Assembly (NCBI RefSeq): GCF_030696665.1
Contig: NZ_JAUYRV010000053.1
Coordinates: 1-64,000, forward strand
Origin: Novosphingobium sp.
GTDB lineage: Bacteria > Pseudomonadota > Alphaproteobacteria > Sphingomonadales > Sphingomonadaceae
DNA length: 64,000 nt
Direction of reading: 5' to 3'
Numbering within the stretch: the first letter of the stretch is position 1; the number at the start of each line of letters is the position of its first letter. Positions 26,151 to 34,745 of the stretch are shown one piece after another. The position numbers and the translations under genes were made by a program. The notes below the pieces were generated by a model. That model did not search any database, was not told the DNA's origin, and saw only the letters and a list, made by a program, of their open reading frames with translations.

Positions 26151-27244
26151 TGGCTGGCAACACAGGGCCGCTCACCGGCATCCGCATTATCGAGATCGAC
26201 GCTATCGGCCCGGTGCCGCTGGCGGCCATGCTGCTGGCAGACATGGGTGCCGACATCGTGCGTGTTGCGCGCCCTCCCAGTGCCGGTGCGGGCGCGTGGG
26301 ACGATGTCGGGGGCGACATCCTTCATCGCAGCCGCGCGGTGACCTACCTCAACCTCAAGGACGAAGGTGACCGCGAACAGTTGCTCGCGTTGATCGGCAA
26401 AGCTGACGCGCTGATCGAGGGCTATCGCCCGGGCGTGATGGAACGGCTTGGCCTTGGGCCTGACGCCTGCCTTGCGCGCAATCCGGCGCTGGTTTTTGGC
26501 CGAATGACCGGTTGGGGCCAAACCGGGCCGCTGGCACTGCGGGCCGGGCATGACATCAACTACCTGTCGATCACCGGCGCGCTTCACGCGATGGGTGACG
26601 GTTCCGGGCCGCCGCCGGTGCCGCTCAATCTGGTTGGTGATTATGGCGGCGGCGCCATGTTCCTGATCGCCGGGCTGTTGGCAGCGATCCTTTCGGCCAA
26701 GACCACCGGCAAGGGACAGGTCGTGGATGCCTGCATCACCGATGGCGTGCCCTCGTTGATGAGCTTGTTCTACGCGTGGGAACCCAAGGGGCTTTGGGCC
26801 GACGCGCCTGCATCGAACCTGCTTGATGGCGGCGCGCCGTTCTATCGCTGCTATCGCTGCGCCGATGGGCGCGATGTGGCGGTAGGGTGCCTTGAACCGC
26901 AGTTCTTTGCCCAGATGATCAAGGGGCTAGGACTGGAAGATCGCGGTTACAACCAGAACGATCGGGCGGACTGGCCACGCATGGAAGCCGATTTCCGCGC
27001 CTGTTTTGCCGCCCGCCCGCGCGACGAATGGGCAGCGCTGTTCGCGCAGACGGACGCCTGCGTAACGCCAGTCCTGTCGATGGCCGAAGCCCCGCTCCAT
27101 CCGCACAATGTGACGCGGGGCAGCTTTGTTGGGCACGCCGGCATCAGCCAGCCCGCACCGGCACCGCGTTTTTCCGCAACGCCGGGCGAAATCGGCGCGC
27201 CTGAAACGCTGGCCATCGAAACTGCCTTGGGCCGCTGGACCTGA
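26150..27244 (+). CDS. CaiB/BaiF-family (class III) CoA-transferase
   Basis: The 364-residue interlocked-dimer CoA-transferase starts GPLTGIRIIEIDAIGPVP and contains YLNLKDEGD, IEGYRPGVMERLGLGPD and MTGWGQTGPLALRAGHDINY, where the Asp of GHD is the expected catalytic acyl carrier. It moves CoA between acids, so it could activate the substrate without ATP; no acyl-CoA ligase is seen in the window. The chain is somewhat short for the family (about 400). It is translationally coupled to the BKACE gene and followed by a strong hairpin. Confidence 0.91.
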   Translation: MAGNTGPLTGIRIIEIDAIGPVPLAAMLLADMGADIVRVARPPSAGAGAWDDVGGDILHRSRAVTYLNLKDEGDREQLLALIGKADALIEGYRPGVMERLGLGPDACLARNPALVFGRMTGWGQTGPLALRAGHDINYLSITGALHAMGDGSGPPPVPLNLVGDYGGGAMFLIAGLLAAILSAKTTGKGQVVDACITDGVPSLMSLFYAWEPKGLWADAPASNLLDGGAPFYRCYRCADGRDVAVGCLEPQFFAQMIKGLGLEDRGYNQNDRADWPRMEADFRACFAARPRDEWAALFAQTDACVTPVLSMAEAPLHPHNVTRGSFVGHAGISQPAPAPRFSATPGEIGAPETLAIETALGRWT

Positions 27245-27247
27245 TAG

Positions 27248-27283
27248 ACCGGGGCAGGACGCAACCACGCGGTCTGCCCCGGT
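27248..27283. terminator. Bidirectional terminator between convergent genes
   Basis: A perfect 10-bp stem: ACCGGGGCAG at 27248-27257 and CTGCCCCGGT at 27274-27283, followed by TGTT. It fills the gap between the CoA-transferase stop and the minus-strand phosphatase stop. Confidence 0.75.
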
Positions 27284-27286
27284 TGT

Positions 27287-28051
27287 TCAGCCGTTGGCGA
27301 CCATCGTTTCGCCAAAGCGCGCGAGCATCGCAGCGTCAACGCCGGCCGCAGCGAAATAGCCATCGAGACTGCCGTACTCCGCCGCAATCACCGCGAACGC
27401 AGCTTCGAGAAATGCCACATCGACACCGATCATCGCGTCGATCAGCCCTTGTGTGGGGACAAACCCGAACGCCTCCATGAACTGCTCCTCGATCCCGCCG
27501 CGCAGGCGCAGGTTCTTGGCGAACACGTCCGAGCGCTTGTAATCAGCGATCACCACATCATCCGGCACGCCAACAGCGCGCAGCAGCAGCGCGACCATCA
27601 CACCAGTGCGATCCTTGCCCGCGGTGCAGTGAACCAGCATCGGCGTTTCACCGCCGACGATTGATTCCACCAGATGCGCCAGATGCGGGAGCAGCGCGCC
27701 CGGGATCGACGCATAATTGTCGGTCAGCGCGCGGCGCACGGTCTCGGGTGACTGGTCTTCGCGCAGGGCTTCCCAACCATTGTTGGTCTTGACCCGCAAA
27801 TCGGCGGTCACATCCAGGTTGAGCAGGCGTGCGGCAGCGGCCCAGTCGTTGGGATCCTTGTCGCGTTCCCCTTCGGATCGCAAATCGCAGACCAGCTTGA
27901 TGTTCAGCGCGCCCAATTCCTCGCGGTGGATCGGCTCGAAGCTGGCTGGACCTTCCGAACGGTAGATGATTCCGGGGCGCACAATGCCGCCACCGGATGT
28001 GGGCAAGCCACCAATATCGCGAAAATTGAGCTTCGAAAGAGCTTCGGTCAT
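27287..28051 (-). CDS. Tyrosine-protein phosphatase (intact)
   Basis: The 254-residue protein of the atypical bacterial Tyr/Ser phosphatase family has NFRDIGGLPTSGGG at the N-terminus and the P-loop HCTAGKDRTGVMVA (HC-x5-R) near residue 142. It dephosphorylates protein or small-molecule phosphates. The recurrence of such a gene in both halves of a catabolic cluster, alongside two kinase-like proteins, hints at small-molecule phosphate chemistry, but this is inference. It is single on its strand, divergent from SMP-30, with a degenerate palindrome (28121-28136) 69 bp upstream. Confidence 0.88.
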   Translation of the reverse strand: MTEALSKLNFRDIGGLPTSGGGIVRPGIIYRSEGPASFEPIHREELGALNIKLVCDLRSEGERDKDPNDWAAAARLLNLDVTADLRVKTNNGWEALREDQSPETVRRALTDNYASIPGALLPHLAHLVESIVGGETPMLVHCTAGKDRTGVMVALLLRAVGVPDDVVIADYKRSDVFAKNLRLRGGIEEQFMEAFGFVPTQGLIDAMIGVDVAFLEAAFAVIAAEYGSLDGYFAAAGVDAAMLARFGETMVANG

Positions 28052-28120
28052 GGTGTCCTCGTGACGCTTGGAATCTGGGGGGCGTTGTGTGAACGAAGCC
28101 GGGCAATGGCCGCGCGCTCA

Positions 28121-28136
28121 CCTGCCGTGCGGCGGG
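28121..28136. promoter_or_regulatory. Degenerate copy of the 16-bp cluster palindrome
   Basis: CCTGCC-GTGC-GGCGGG, one base off the pattern. It lies 53 bp before the SMP-30 start and 69 bp before the divergent phosphatase start. Confidence 0.45.
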
Positions 28137-28189
28137 GTGCATTTGGGCAACCGATGGTTAGTGTTGCTGAAATCCACACGGAGAGCGGC

Positions 28190-29116
28190 ATGAGCACACG
28201 GATCAGGGGCTATCTAACGGACGGCCTGATGTTGCCAGAAGGCCCGATCGCGATGCCCGATGGCAGTCTGGTCGTGGTCGAAGTGCTGGGTGGCAGGCTG
28301 ACGCGCATTGCCCCGGATGGCACGAAATCCACGATTGCTGAACTGGGCGGTGGGCCGAACGGCGCGGCGATCGGCCCGGACGGGCGGTGTTACGTGTGCA
28401 ACAATGGCGGCTTTTCGCATATGACCCTGCCCGATGGCGGATTGCTGCCAATCGAAGCGCCGCTCGATACGCCGCCGGGGTCGATTCAGGTGGTTGATCT
28501 GAAGACCGGTGCGTTCGAAACGCTGTATGCGCACTGCGAAGCAACGCCGTTCTGGGGGCCGAACGACATTGTTTTCGATAGTGCGGGCGGGTTCTGGTTT
28601 ACCGACTTCGGGCGCGACCGGGGCCGCGTGCGAATGCGCGGCGGGCTGTACTATGCAAAGGCCGATGGGTCGGAGATCCGTGAGGTGGTGACCGCGCTTG
28701 ATGGTCCCAATGGCGTCGGCCTCTCGCCCGATGGCACCACCTTGTATGTCGCCTTGACGTTTGAGGGGCACCTGATCAGCTTTCGCCTTGGTGCGCCGGG
28801 AGTGATCGATACCGCAGCGTCGCCCATGCCCAACGGCAGCACCATCGTGGGGCGTGCAGGGCCGGGAATGTATCTCGACAGCCTTGCCGTGGACAGCACA
28901 GGGCGGATCTGCTGCGCTTCGCCCGGGACCGGCGCGGTGCTGGTGTTCCCGCCCACGGGCGGCGCGCCTGAAGCGATGGCGATTCCCGATTTTCTGACGA
29001 CGAACATTGCATTCGGCGGACCCGACCGACGCACCGCCTATGTGACAATGGGCAGCACCGGCCGGGTTGCATTGCTCGATTGGGACGTTGCGGGCCTTGA
29101 ACTGGCATTTAGCTAA
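28190..29116 (+). CDS. SMP-30/gluconolactonase-family lactonase
   Basis: The 308-residue six-bladed beta-propeller has metal-ligand motifs LPEGP near residue 14 (Glu), WGPNDIVFD (Asn) and GLSPDGTTLYVA (Asp), as in calcium-dependent lactonases. It hydrolyses a lactone to the hydroxy acid. This would fit downstream of a Baeyer-Villiger-type LLM enzyme (inference). I chose the ATG at 28190 with GGAGAGCGGC before it; a longer frame from 27926 reads into the divergent phosphatase gene and is rejected. It is followed by a perfect palindromic terminator. Confidence 0.88.
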   Translation: MSTRIRGYLTDGLMLPEGPIAMPDGSLVVVEVLGGRLTRIAPDGTKSTIAELGGGPNGAAIGPDGRCYVCNNGGFSHMTLPDGGLLPIEAPLDTPPGSIQVVDLKTGAFETLYAHCEATPFWGPNDIVFDSAGGFWFTDFGRDRGRVRMRGGLYYAKADGSEIREVVTALDGPNGVGLSPDGTTLYVALTFEGHLISFRLGAPGVIDTAASPMPNGSTIVGRAGPGMYLDSLAVDSTGRICCASPGTGAVLVFPPTGGAPEAMAIPDFLTTNIAFGGPDRRTAYVTMGSTGRVALLDWDVAGLELAFS

Positions 29117-29124
29117 AGCCGTGT

Positions 29125-29152
29125 TGGAATGTTTCCCCGGGGAAACATTCCA
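29125..29152. terminator. Perfect 28-bp palindrome, bidirectional terminator
   Basis: Two 14-bp arms (TGGAATGTTTCCCC and its exact complement) meet with no spacer, between the SMP-30 stop and the minus-strand PQQ-dehydrogenase stop. In RNA it folds as a hairpin in either direction. A protein-binding palindrome is an alternative. Confidence 0.62.
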
Positions 29153-29158
29153 GATCGG

Positions 29159-31501
29159 TTATCGCGACTGCCTTTGTGGCAGGGCATAGGCGATGATCTC
29201 GTCGCTTTCGCCAGAAAGCATTCCCCCATGACCGCCCGCCGCGATCACCACGAACTGCCGCCCGCTTTTGGCTGACCAGTAGGTAGATGGCGATGCGTTG
29301 CCGCCAGCGGGCAGGCGCGCGCGCCACAATTCGCGGCCCGAGGTGGCATCATAGGCGCGGAAGGCGTGTTCCTGCGTTGCACCGATGAACACCAGCCCGC
29401 TGCGCGTGGTGACGGAACCGCCGATGTTGGGCACACCCATCGGGATGGGCAGGAATGTCGGCAGGGTCAGCGGCCCGCTGTCGCGCGACGTTCCGAAGAG
29501 GCGGGTCCACACCATCTTGCCGGTGCGCAGATCGACCGCGTTGATGCGGCCATAGGGCGGCTGCTGACAGGGGATTGCCAGCGGGGACAGGAACGGGGTG
29601 ATGTGCGCGGCATAGGGCACGCCCTTTTGCGCCACCGGCCCGCCCACGTCCGTCATATGCGCGGCGGTCATCGGCTTTACGCCCTGCCGGTCCGCTTCGG
29701 CGCGCGGGATCAGGCGGTTGTAGTTGGCGACCTGATTGTTGTTGACGATCATCAGTTGACGCACCGGATCGACCGAAACGCCGCCCCAATCCACCCCGCC
29801 GAGATAGCCGGGCCATGTCAGCGTCGGCTGCTTGGTTGAAAGCGGAGTCATGTCACCGGCGAACCGCGCCTGCCGAAAGCGCACGCGGCACATCGCCTGA
29901 TCGATCGGCGTCAGGCCCCACATACCCTTTTCAGTCGGGCGCGGGCCTCCGAATGCAGGGATGTTCACCGAATATGGTTGGGTGGGGGAAACACGCTCCC
30001 CCGGCACGCCATCTGTCGGCACCGGTTTTTCCTGCACCGGCAGGATCGGCTTGCCGGTGGCGCGATCAAGGAAGAATATCTGGCCGCGCTTGGTAGGCTG
30101 CAGCAGGCCCTTGATCCCGCCGGGCAGATCAACCAGCGTCGGCTGCGCGGGCACGTCATAGTCCCACAGATCGTGGTGCGTGGTCTGGAATGACCAGCGC
30201 ACCGCACCGGTTTCTGCATCGAGCGCGACGACCGAACTGGAGAACCTGTCGTCGTTCGCGGTACGGTGGCCGCCGAAGTAATCGGGCGTGGCGTTGCCGG
30301 TAGGAACATAGACCATGCCCAGCGCATCGTCCGAACTCATCGGTGCCCAGCTGTTGGGCGTGCCGCGCGTGAAGCTTTGGCCTGCGGGTGGCATGCCGTG
30401 GAAATCGGGCTTGCCTGCATCGAACGCCCAAGCGAATTTTCCAGTGACGGCATCGAACGCGCGGACCACGCCCGAAGGCTCGCCGGTGTGCTGGCCATCG
30501 GTTACCCAGCCCCCGAGCACCAGCTTGCCGCGTGCAATGGCAGGCGGCGAGGTGACGAAATAGTAGCCCTTTTCAACCGGAGTCATGCCTTCCAGCAGGC
30601 TGACCGCGCCGCCTTGTCCGAACCCGGCACAACTGCGCCCGTCCCCGGCGTCCATCGCCAGCAGGCGTGCGTCGATTGTGGCGGTGTAGATGCGCTGCGC
30701 ACAATGGCCGGTGGCGCCGGGCACCTGGTAATACGTCACGCCGCGACAGGTAAGACCATAAACGCCGTGCGGATCGGTACGGGTGCGGTTGCGCCAGACC
30801 TGCTTGCCCGATTCAGCATCAAGCGCGATCACATCGTTGGCACCTGTGCAGATATAGACCTTGTCGCCGATTTTCAGCGGGTTGGCCTGAAACGAAGATT
30901 TGCTGCCCGCAGGTGCCGGGCCAGTGTGGAAGCTCCACACGCGTTCAAGATTGCCGACGTTGGCGGGCGTGATTTGCGCCAGCGGAGAGAAGCGCGAACC
31001 GCCGCGATCGTTGCCATAGGCCGTCCATTCGCCTTCCTGAACCGAGGTGGGCGCGGGGCCATAGGCGTCGGCGGTGGCAGATGGTGTGGCGTCGATCCAG
31101 AACAACGCAGCGACCGAACCGATGGCGCCAAGGCCAAGCCCGCGCCACAACACGCGCGCGGCGGGGAGGGCTGCGGTGATCCCAACGTGATTGCGGTAGG
31201 AGCGCGACAGCATCCACAGCCCCAGGCACAGCGGCATGGCAAGGCGCGGTGCCAACGCCCAGCCATCCAGCCCTGATTCCCACAGCGCCCAAACGAGGTT
31301 GGCGGCAAGGAATGCCCAGAAGAGGCGGATCGACAGCGCGTTGCGACGGAAGCCGAGAACGGCAGTGACCAGCATGACCAAGCCGCTCACCACATACCAC
31401 GGCGAACCGCCAAGCATGGCGAGCTGTGCGCCCAGTGCAGTCAGCGCCGCACCTGTTGCCAGCATGATGATGAGAAACAGGGTGTTAAGGAGGCGCTGCA
31501 T
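29159..31501 (-). CDS. Membrane-bound PQQ-dependent dehydrogenase (glucose/quinate dehydrogenase type)
   Basis: The 780-residue quinoprotein has four to five N-terminal membrane helices (residues 1-135; LIIMLATGAALTALGAQLA, VVSGLVMLVTAVLGF, LFWAFLAANLVWAL) and a periplasmic eight-bladed propeller with repeated tryptophan-docking motifs (AYDATSGRELW near the end). It oxidises an alcohol or polyol in the periplasm and passes electrons to ubiquinone. The N-terminal anchor is typical of mGDH/quinate dehydrogenase and not of methanol dehydrogenase. It follows the SnoaL-like gene by 45 bp, so it is probably second in that minus-strand unit. Confidence 0.92.
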   Translation of the reverse strand: MQRLLNTLFLIIMLATGAALTALGAQLAMLGGSPWYVVSGLVMLVTAVLGFRRNALSIRLFWAFLAANLVWALWESGLDGWALAPRLAMPLCLGLWMLSRSYRNHVGITAALPAARVLWRGLGLGAIGSVAALFWIDATPSATADAYGPAPTSVQEGEWTAYGNDRGGSRFSPLAQITPANVGNLERVWSFHTGPAPAGSKSSFQANPLKIGDKVYICTGANDVIALDAESGKQVWRNRTRTDPHGVYGLTCRGVTYYQVPGATGHCAQRIYTATIDARLLAMDAGDGRSCAGFGQGGAVSLLEGMTPVEKGYYFVTSPPAIARGKLVLGGWVTDGQHTGEPSGVVRAFDAVTGKFAWAFDAGKPDFHGMPPAGQSFTRGTPNSWAPMSSDDALGMVYVPTGNATPDYFGGHRTANDDRFSSSVVALDAETGAVRWSFQTTHHDLWDYDVPAQPTLVDLPGGIKGLLQPTKRGQIFFLDRATGKPILPVQEKPVPTDGVPGERVSPTQPYSVNIPAFGGPRPTEKGMWGLTPIDQAMCRVRFRQARFAGDMTPLSTKQPTLTWPGYLGGVDWGGVSVDPVRQLMIVNNNQVANYNRLIPRAEADRQGVKPMTAAHMTDVGGPVAQKGVPYAAHITPFLSPLAIPCQQPPYGRINAVDLRTGKMVWTRLFGTSRDSGPLTLPTFLPIPMGVPNIGGSVTTRSGLVFIGATQEHAFRAYDATSGRELWRARLPAGGNASPSTYWSAKSGRQFVVIAAGGHGGMLSGESDEIIAYALPQRQSR

Positions 31502-31546
31502 CGGTTTTCCGGTCTGGCTTTGAATCAGGACGAAAGGGTGGCCGGG

Positions 31547-32005
31547 TCAGCCCATCTGGTCTTTCAGCCATTCCGGCACGCCGATCAGGTAGCTTTTCTC
31601 TTCATAGAGTTTGGCAATCCGCCAGCCATCGGGGGTGCGCACCAGATCGTGGATGTACCACAAGCCGCAGATCATCGTATCAGTGTCCGCGCCGTTGGTG
31701 ACGGTCATCGGATTGTAGCATACGGTCTTGGTCTTTGCGCTCTGCCGGTCTGCAGCAAATTCGTACCGCGTGGTGGAAACAACATGCTGTGCGGCCAGAA
31801 CCTGCTGGAAGCTGGCTGTCAGGAACGCCTTGGTTTCGGCCAGCGTGCCTTTGAACAGCGCCATTTCGGAATAATCGATAAAGGCATCGGCGGTGAAATA
31901 GTCGTCCAGCTTGTCGAAATCGCGCGCATCCACTGCATAGCAATAGCCGACCAGCAGATCCTGAATTTCGAACCTGTCGGACATCTCCTGGACACTCAAT
32001 GCCAT
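31547..32005 (-). CDS. SnoaL-like/NTF2-fold protein (2)
   Basis: The 152-residue NTF2-fold protein has EIQDLLVGYCYAVDARDFDK, YFTADAFIDYSEM and GWRIAKLYEEKSYL. This subtype is common in polycyclic and steroid catabolic clusters and is usually annotated as nuclear-transport-factor-2 family. GGGAGAGCGGG precedes the ATG at 32005. It heads a unit with the PQQ dehydrogenase and shares the palindrome at 32071 with the divergent SnoaL-like gene. Function unassigned; dehydratase or isomerase chemistry is possible. Confidence 0.85.
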   Translation of the reverse strand: MALSVQEMSDRFEIQDLLVGYCYAVDARDFDKLDDYFTADAFIDYSEMALFKGTLAETKAFLTASFQQVLAAQHVVSTTRYEFAADRQSAKTKTVCYNPMTVTNGADTDTMICGLWYIHDLVRTPDGWRIAKLYEEKSYLIGVPEWLKDQMG

Positions 32006-32070
32006 CCCGCTCTCCCTCGATCTGCATTTTTTTGCATTTTGAGGGTGGCATGCGCGCGGACGTATAACCG

Positions 32071-32086
32071 CCTCTCCAAAGGTAGG
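32071..32086. promoter_or_regulatory. 16-bp cluster palindrome in divergent promoter
   Basis: CCTCTC-CAAA-GGTAGG followed by TTG. It lies 65 bp before the minus-strand SnoaL/PQQ unit and 107 bp before the plus-strand SnoaL-like gene. Confidence 0.65.
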
Positions 32087-32193
32087 TTGAAGGGCGCGGT
32101 ACGCTCGCCAAAGAAAGGGTCGCCTGCCGGGATGTTGTTCCGGCCATGCCCGAACACACCCCCGCTGCGCGCGGATTACCTTAGGAGAATGAC

Positions 32194-32718
32194 ATGGGCC
32201 TTGCCCCTTTTACCGAAGCCGATTTCGTCCTGTCGCAGGACAAGCGTGACGAAATCACCGAGGGCCTGACCCCACGCCAGAAGTTCATGACCGAACATTG
32301 GATGAACCTCCACGAAGTTATCAATCGCGGCGATTGGGACGGCATGGATGAATACTTCAACACCGATACCATGACGTATGACAACCCCAACCGTCCTGAT
32401 CTGGGCACGTACTTCGTGTGGAAGACATCGCCGCAGGGCCTTTACAAGACTTTCCCGCCCAGCATCTATCGCACGCTGAAGGCCTGGGGTCGCGGCGAAG
32501 ACGAGATCTGCGTGCTTTGCCATCACCACGGCAAGCATACCGGCGGACCCTACATGGGCGTCCAGCCAACCGGCAACGACCTGAACGTGCTGTGGTTCTC
32601 GTGGCTGCGCTTCCGTGGCGACAAGATCGACCACATCTATTCGATCTCGGACGTGCTGACGATGCTCAAGGATCTTGAAGTCATCGAAGTGCCGCAGCCG
32701 GTCGATCCTTACAAGTAG
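32194..32718 (+). CDS. SnoaL-like polyketide-cyclase-type protein (3)
   Basis: The 174-residue protein of the SnoaL/ester-cyclase subgroup has MTEHWMNLHEVINRGDWDGM, YFNTDTMTYDNPNRPDLGTY, and conserved acidic/aromatic positions in LWFSWLRFRGDKIDHIYSI. SnoaL proteins catalyse intramolecular aldol reactions by acid-base catalysis; relatives in degradation clusters are mostly unassigned. AGGAGAATGAC precedes the ATG. It is monocistronic: a strong terminator follows 32 bp after the stop and a palindromic site lies upstream. Confidence 0.85.
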   Translation: MGLAPFTEADFVLSQDKRDEITEGLTPRQKFMTEHWMNLHEVINRGDWDGMDEYFNTDTMTYDNPNRPDLGTYFVWKTSPQGLYKTFPPSIYRTLKAWGRGEDEICVLCHHHGKHTGGPYMGVQPTGNDLNVLWFSWLRFRGDKIDHIYSISDVLTMLKDLEVIEVPQPVDPYK

Positions 32719-32750
32719 GGCTTTTGCTGCAGCGATTGCTGCGCAGCAAG

Positions 32751-32783
32751 AAGGGCGCGTTCCGGGGGGAGCGCGCCCTTTTT
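32751..32783 (+). terminator. Rho-independent terminator
   Basis: A stem of AAGGGCGCG (32751-32759) and CGCGCCCTT (32772-32780) with a 12-nt loop, ending in TTTTT (32779-32783). It follows the SnoaL-like gene. Confidence 0.85.
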
Positions 32784-32815
32784 GGTGTGCGGCAGGTAGC
32801 TTGGGCGGCGTAAAA

Positions 32816-32893
32816 GCCCCACCCCAACCCCTCCCGCAAGCGGGACGGGAGCGAGACTTACGTCTCCGACGGAGGCGTTAGTCGCAGTGGGGC
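32816..32893. repeat. Nested inverted-repeat element (REP/MITE-like)
   Basis: The outer arms GCCCCAC (32816-32822) and GTGGGGC (32887-32893) enclose smaller hairpins: CCTCCCGC...GCGGGACGGG, GAGAC...GTCTC and CTCCGACGGAG. This C-rich, GC-clamped design is typical of intergenic repeats dispersed in sphingomonad genomes. No second copy was seen in this window. Confidence 0.5.
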
Positions 32894-32912
32894 GGGCATG
32901 GCGCCCGTTCGA

Positions 32913-34064
32913 TCATTCGCCTAACAGGATCTTCCACGTATTGAGGTCTTCACCTGCGGCAAAGAAGCGCTCGTTCATTGGCAGGCCGTTCTGGCCCCAA
33001 TAATCCATGTTGGCCACCCACGCCTGAATGCCATACATGACCCAGCGCGGGATCTGTTCGGTCCAGATCGTTTCAAGGTCGATCACGTCGGTTGCGCCTT
33101 CCTTGATCAGGCAATCGCGATAGTGCGCAACCAGATCCTTGTGGTGGTGGCGGCGTTCGTCGACCGTGAGCGACCCAACGGTGAAATACGTCAGATCGCG
33201 CCACGGGCGACCACGGCGGCCAAGCTGCCAATCGAGCCACATCCGTTCACCCGAAGGCATGATGTAGGTGTTGCCCTGGTGGCAATCGCCCAGAATCACG
33301 CAATAGGGAGCATCGAACGCGCGTTCGTATTCGGTGAGCTTGTCGTAAGCCCGCATCACCCGCTCGGGATCATCGAGATAATGCTGCGGGGCGATAGCGC
33401 GGAAATTGGGGTCTTTCAGGTTTTCCCCGATCCAGTGCCACATGATGCGGACCTGATCGTAGTCGACCGGAACCTGCATGGACGTAGGCAGCCACGGCGC
33501 GGCTTCGGGCGTGATCAGGGGGCTGTTCCACAACCCACCGTGAAGTTTGGCAAGATCGGCAAGATTGCTGGCGATCACATCGATGCCGCTGTGCTGCGTG
33601 CTGTGGCCGAATTTCCCACCCCGGTCGATCAGGTCTTCCAACACGACCACGCCGCGCCCCGAACCATCATCGTCCCAATCGGCATAGTAGCATGTGGCTG
33701 TCTGGCAGGTGAGCTTGTCGGTGAGGAAGTAATAGAACCGTGCTTCGAGGGCGTGGATATCGACATCGTCGAACATGCCCGACCAGTTGGATTTGATGCA
33801 CAAGTTGCGCGGCAGGCCTGCAGCAATACCAGCGGCGTTCCAGTCAACCACGACTCGCAGCTTGGTGGTGTGGCTGTCGAACAACTGCACCACTTCCAGC
33901 TTTTCCGCGACGACGCCGGGGTACTTGTAGGACATGATCGTGCCAAGCCACTGCGCATCGGGCGTGAAGCGACCGGTCGGGAGCAGTTCGGTGCGGGCAG
34001 GGTAGGGGCGGGGGACGGGATTCTGGTCCACTATCCGCCGCTCTTTTACAGATTCTTGCGTCAT
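32913..34064 (-). CDS. APH/CHK-like phosphotransferase family protein (2)
   Basis: The 383-residue kinase-fold protein has a catalytic loop (LGDCHQGNTYIM, equivalent to HGD-x2-xGN) and the metal motif MWLDWQLGRRG. Unlike the kinase-like protein at 7145, both catalytic elements are present except that the loop His is Leu. CHK/APH relatives phosphorylate hydroxyl groups of small molecules, including 4-hydroxyacyl-CoA in LvaA and ecdysteroids in EcK; either chemistry could suit this cluster, but this is inference. GAGAGAGGAACCC lies before the ATG at 34064. It is divergent from the SnoaL/CMD/AraC/SDR unit across a spacer with the palindrome at 34191. Confidence 0.82.
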   Translation of the reverse strand: MTQESVKERRIVDQNPVPRPYPARTELLPTGRFTPDAQWLGTIMSYKYPGVVAEKLEVVQLFDSHTTKLRVVVDWNAAGIAAGLPRNLCIKSNWSGMFDDVDIHALEARFYYFLTDKLTCQTATCYYADWDDDGSGRGVVVLEDLIDRGGKFGHSTQHSGIDVIASNLADLAKLHGGLWNSPLITPEAAPWLPTSMQVPVDYDQVRIMWHWIGENLKDPNFRAIAPQHYLDDPERVMRAYDKLTEYERAFDAPYCVILGDCHQGNTYIMPSGERMWLDWQLGRRGRPWRDLTYFTVGSLTVDERRHHHKDLVAHYRDCLIKEGATDVIDLETIWTEQIPRWVMYGIQAWVANMDYWGQNGLPMNERFFAAGEDLNTWKILLGE

Positions 34065-34190
34065 ATATCGGGTTCCTCTCTCAAAGGTCGCAAAAACTCA
34101 GGAATGGTGGGGGGCGGGCCGGCATTTCTGATGAACGCCTGAAGCCCTGCCTGTCTGCAGTGACTTCTGAACGCGCCGCTGCAATTGCAC

Positions 34191-34206
34191 CCTGCCAATA
34201 GGAAGG
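34191..34206. promoter_or_regulatory. 16-bp cluster palindrome in divergent promoter
   Basis: CCTGCC-AATA-GGAAGG lies 70 bp before the SnoaL-like start at 34277 and 126 bp before the divergent phosphotransferase start. Confidence 0.63.
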
Positions 34207-34276
34207 TGTGGAGTGCCGCCCGCGCTGGGCAAATCCGTTCATCGGCGAGCAGACCGGTTGATGGATGGAGTGAGCG

Positions 34277-34717
34277 ATGTCGAACAGCAAGGAAACGGCG
34301 GTGAAGGAATTTCTCAAGCTGTTTCACACAGCCAAACTTGACCTGCCGAGCATCCGCGCTGCGCTGGCGCCGGACGCCCGCTGGCAGGCCGTCGTGCCGC
34401 TGGCGAACGTAGTCTATGGCGCTGATGCCATCTGTGCAGAAGCAGAGCGCCAGTACCGCATCTACAAGGATTGCGACTGTGAACTGCTGAACATCGCCAG
34501 TGCGGGGGACACCGTTTTTACCGAACGGGTTGATCGCGTCCGCCTGATCGAAGGCGACCGGGATGTCATCACGAATGTGGCAGGCATATTCACGGTCAAT
34601 GATGACGACAAGATCGTGTTCTGGCGGGAGTACTGGGATATGCTGGATATTGCCGGCCAGATCGGCATTTCCGGCGAAGATATGCGCCAGTTGATGGATA
34701 CGCAGATTGCGGCCTGA
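34277..34717 (+). CDS. SnoaL-like/NTF2-fold protein (4)
   Basis: The 146-residue NTF2-fold protein has VKEFLKLFHTAKLDLPSIRA, LAPDARWQAVVPL, and DDDKIVFWREYWDMLDIA, the last block closely resembling GLIVKWREYLDMDDL of the protein at 3127. The two are probably paralogues of the limonene-1,2-epoxide-hydrolase/SnoaL superfamily. It is first in a plus-strand unit with the CMD protein (28 bp), the AraC regulator (overlap) and an SDR. Chemistry unassigned. Confidence 0.83.
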   Translation: MSNSKETAVKEFLKLFHTAKLDLPSIRAALAPDARWQAVVPLANVVYGADAICAEAERQYRIYKDCDCELLNIASAGDTVFTERVDRVRLIEGDRDVITNVAGIFTVNDDDKIVFWREYWDMLDIAGQIGISGEDMRQLMDTQIAA

Positions 34718-34745
34718 TCCAGCCGACCTTGCAGGAGAAACCAGC

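Noticed and set aside
29125..29152. Resemblance of the 28-bp palindrome to a ParB-binding parS site
   Set aside because: parS-type sites are 16 bp with a CACGTG-like centre; here the centre is CCCCGGGG and the spacing differs. Its position between two stop codons fits termination better.
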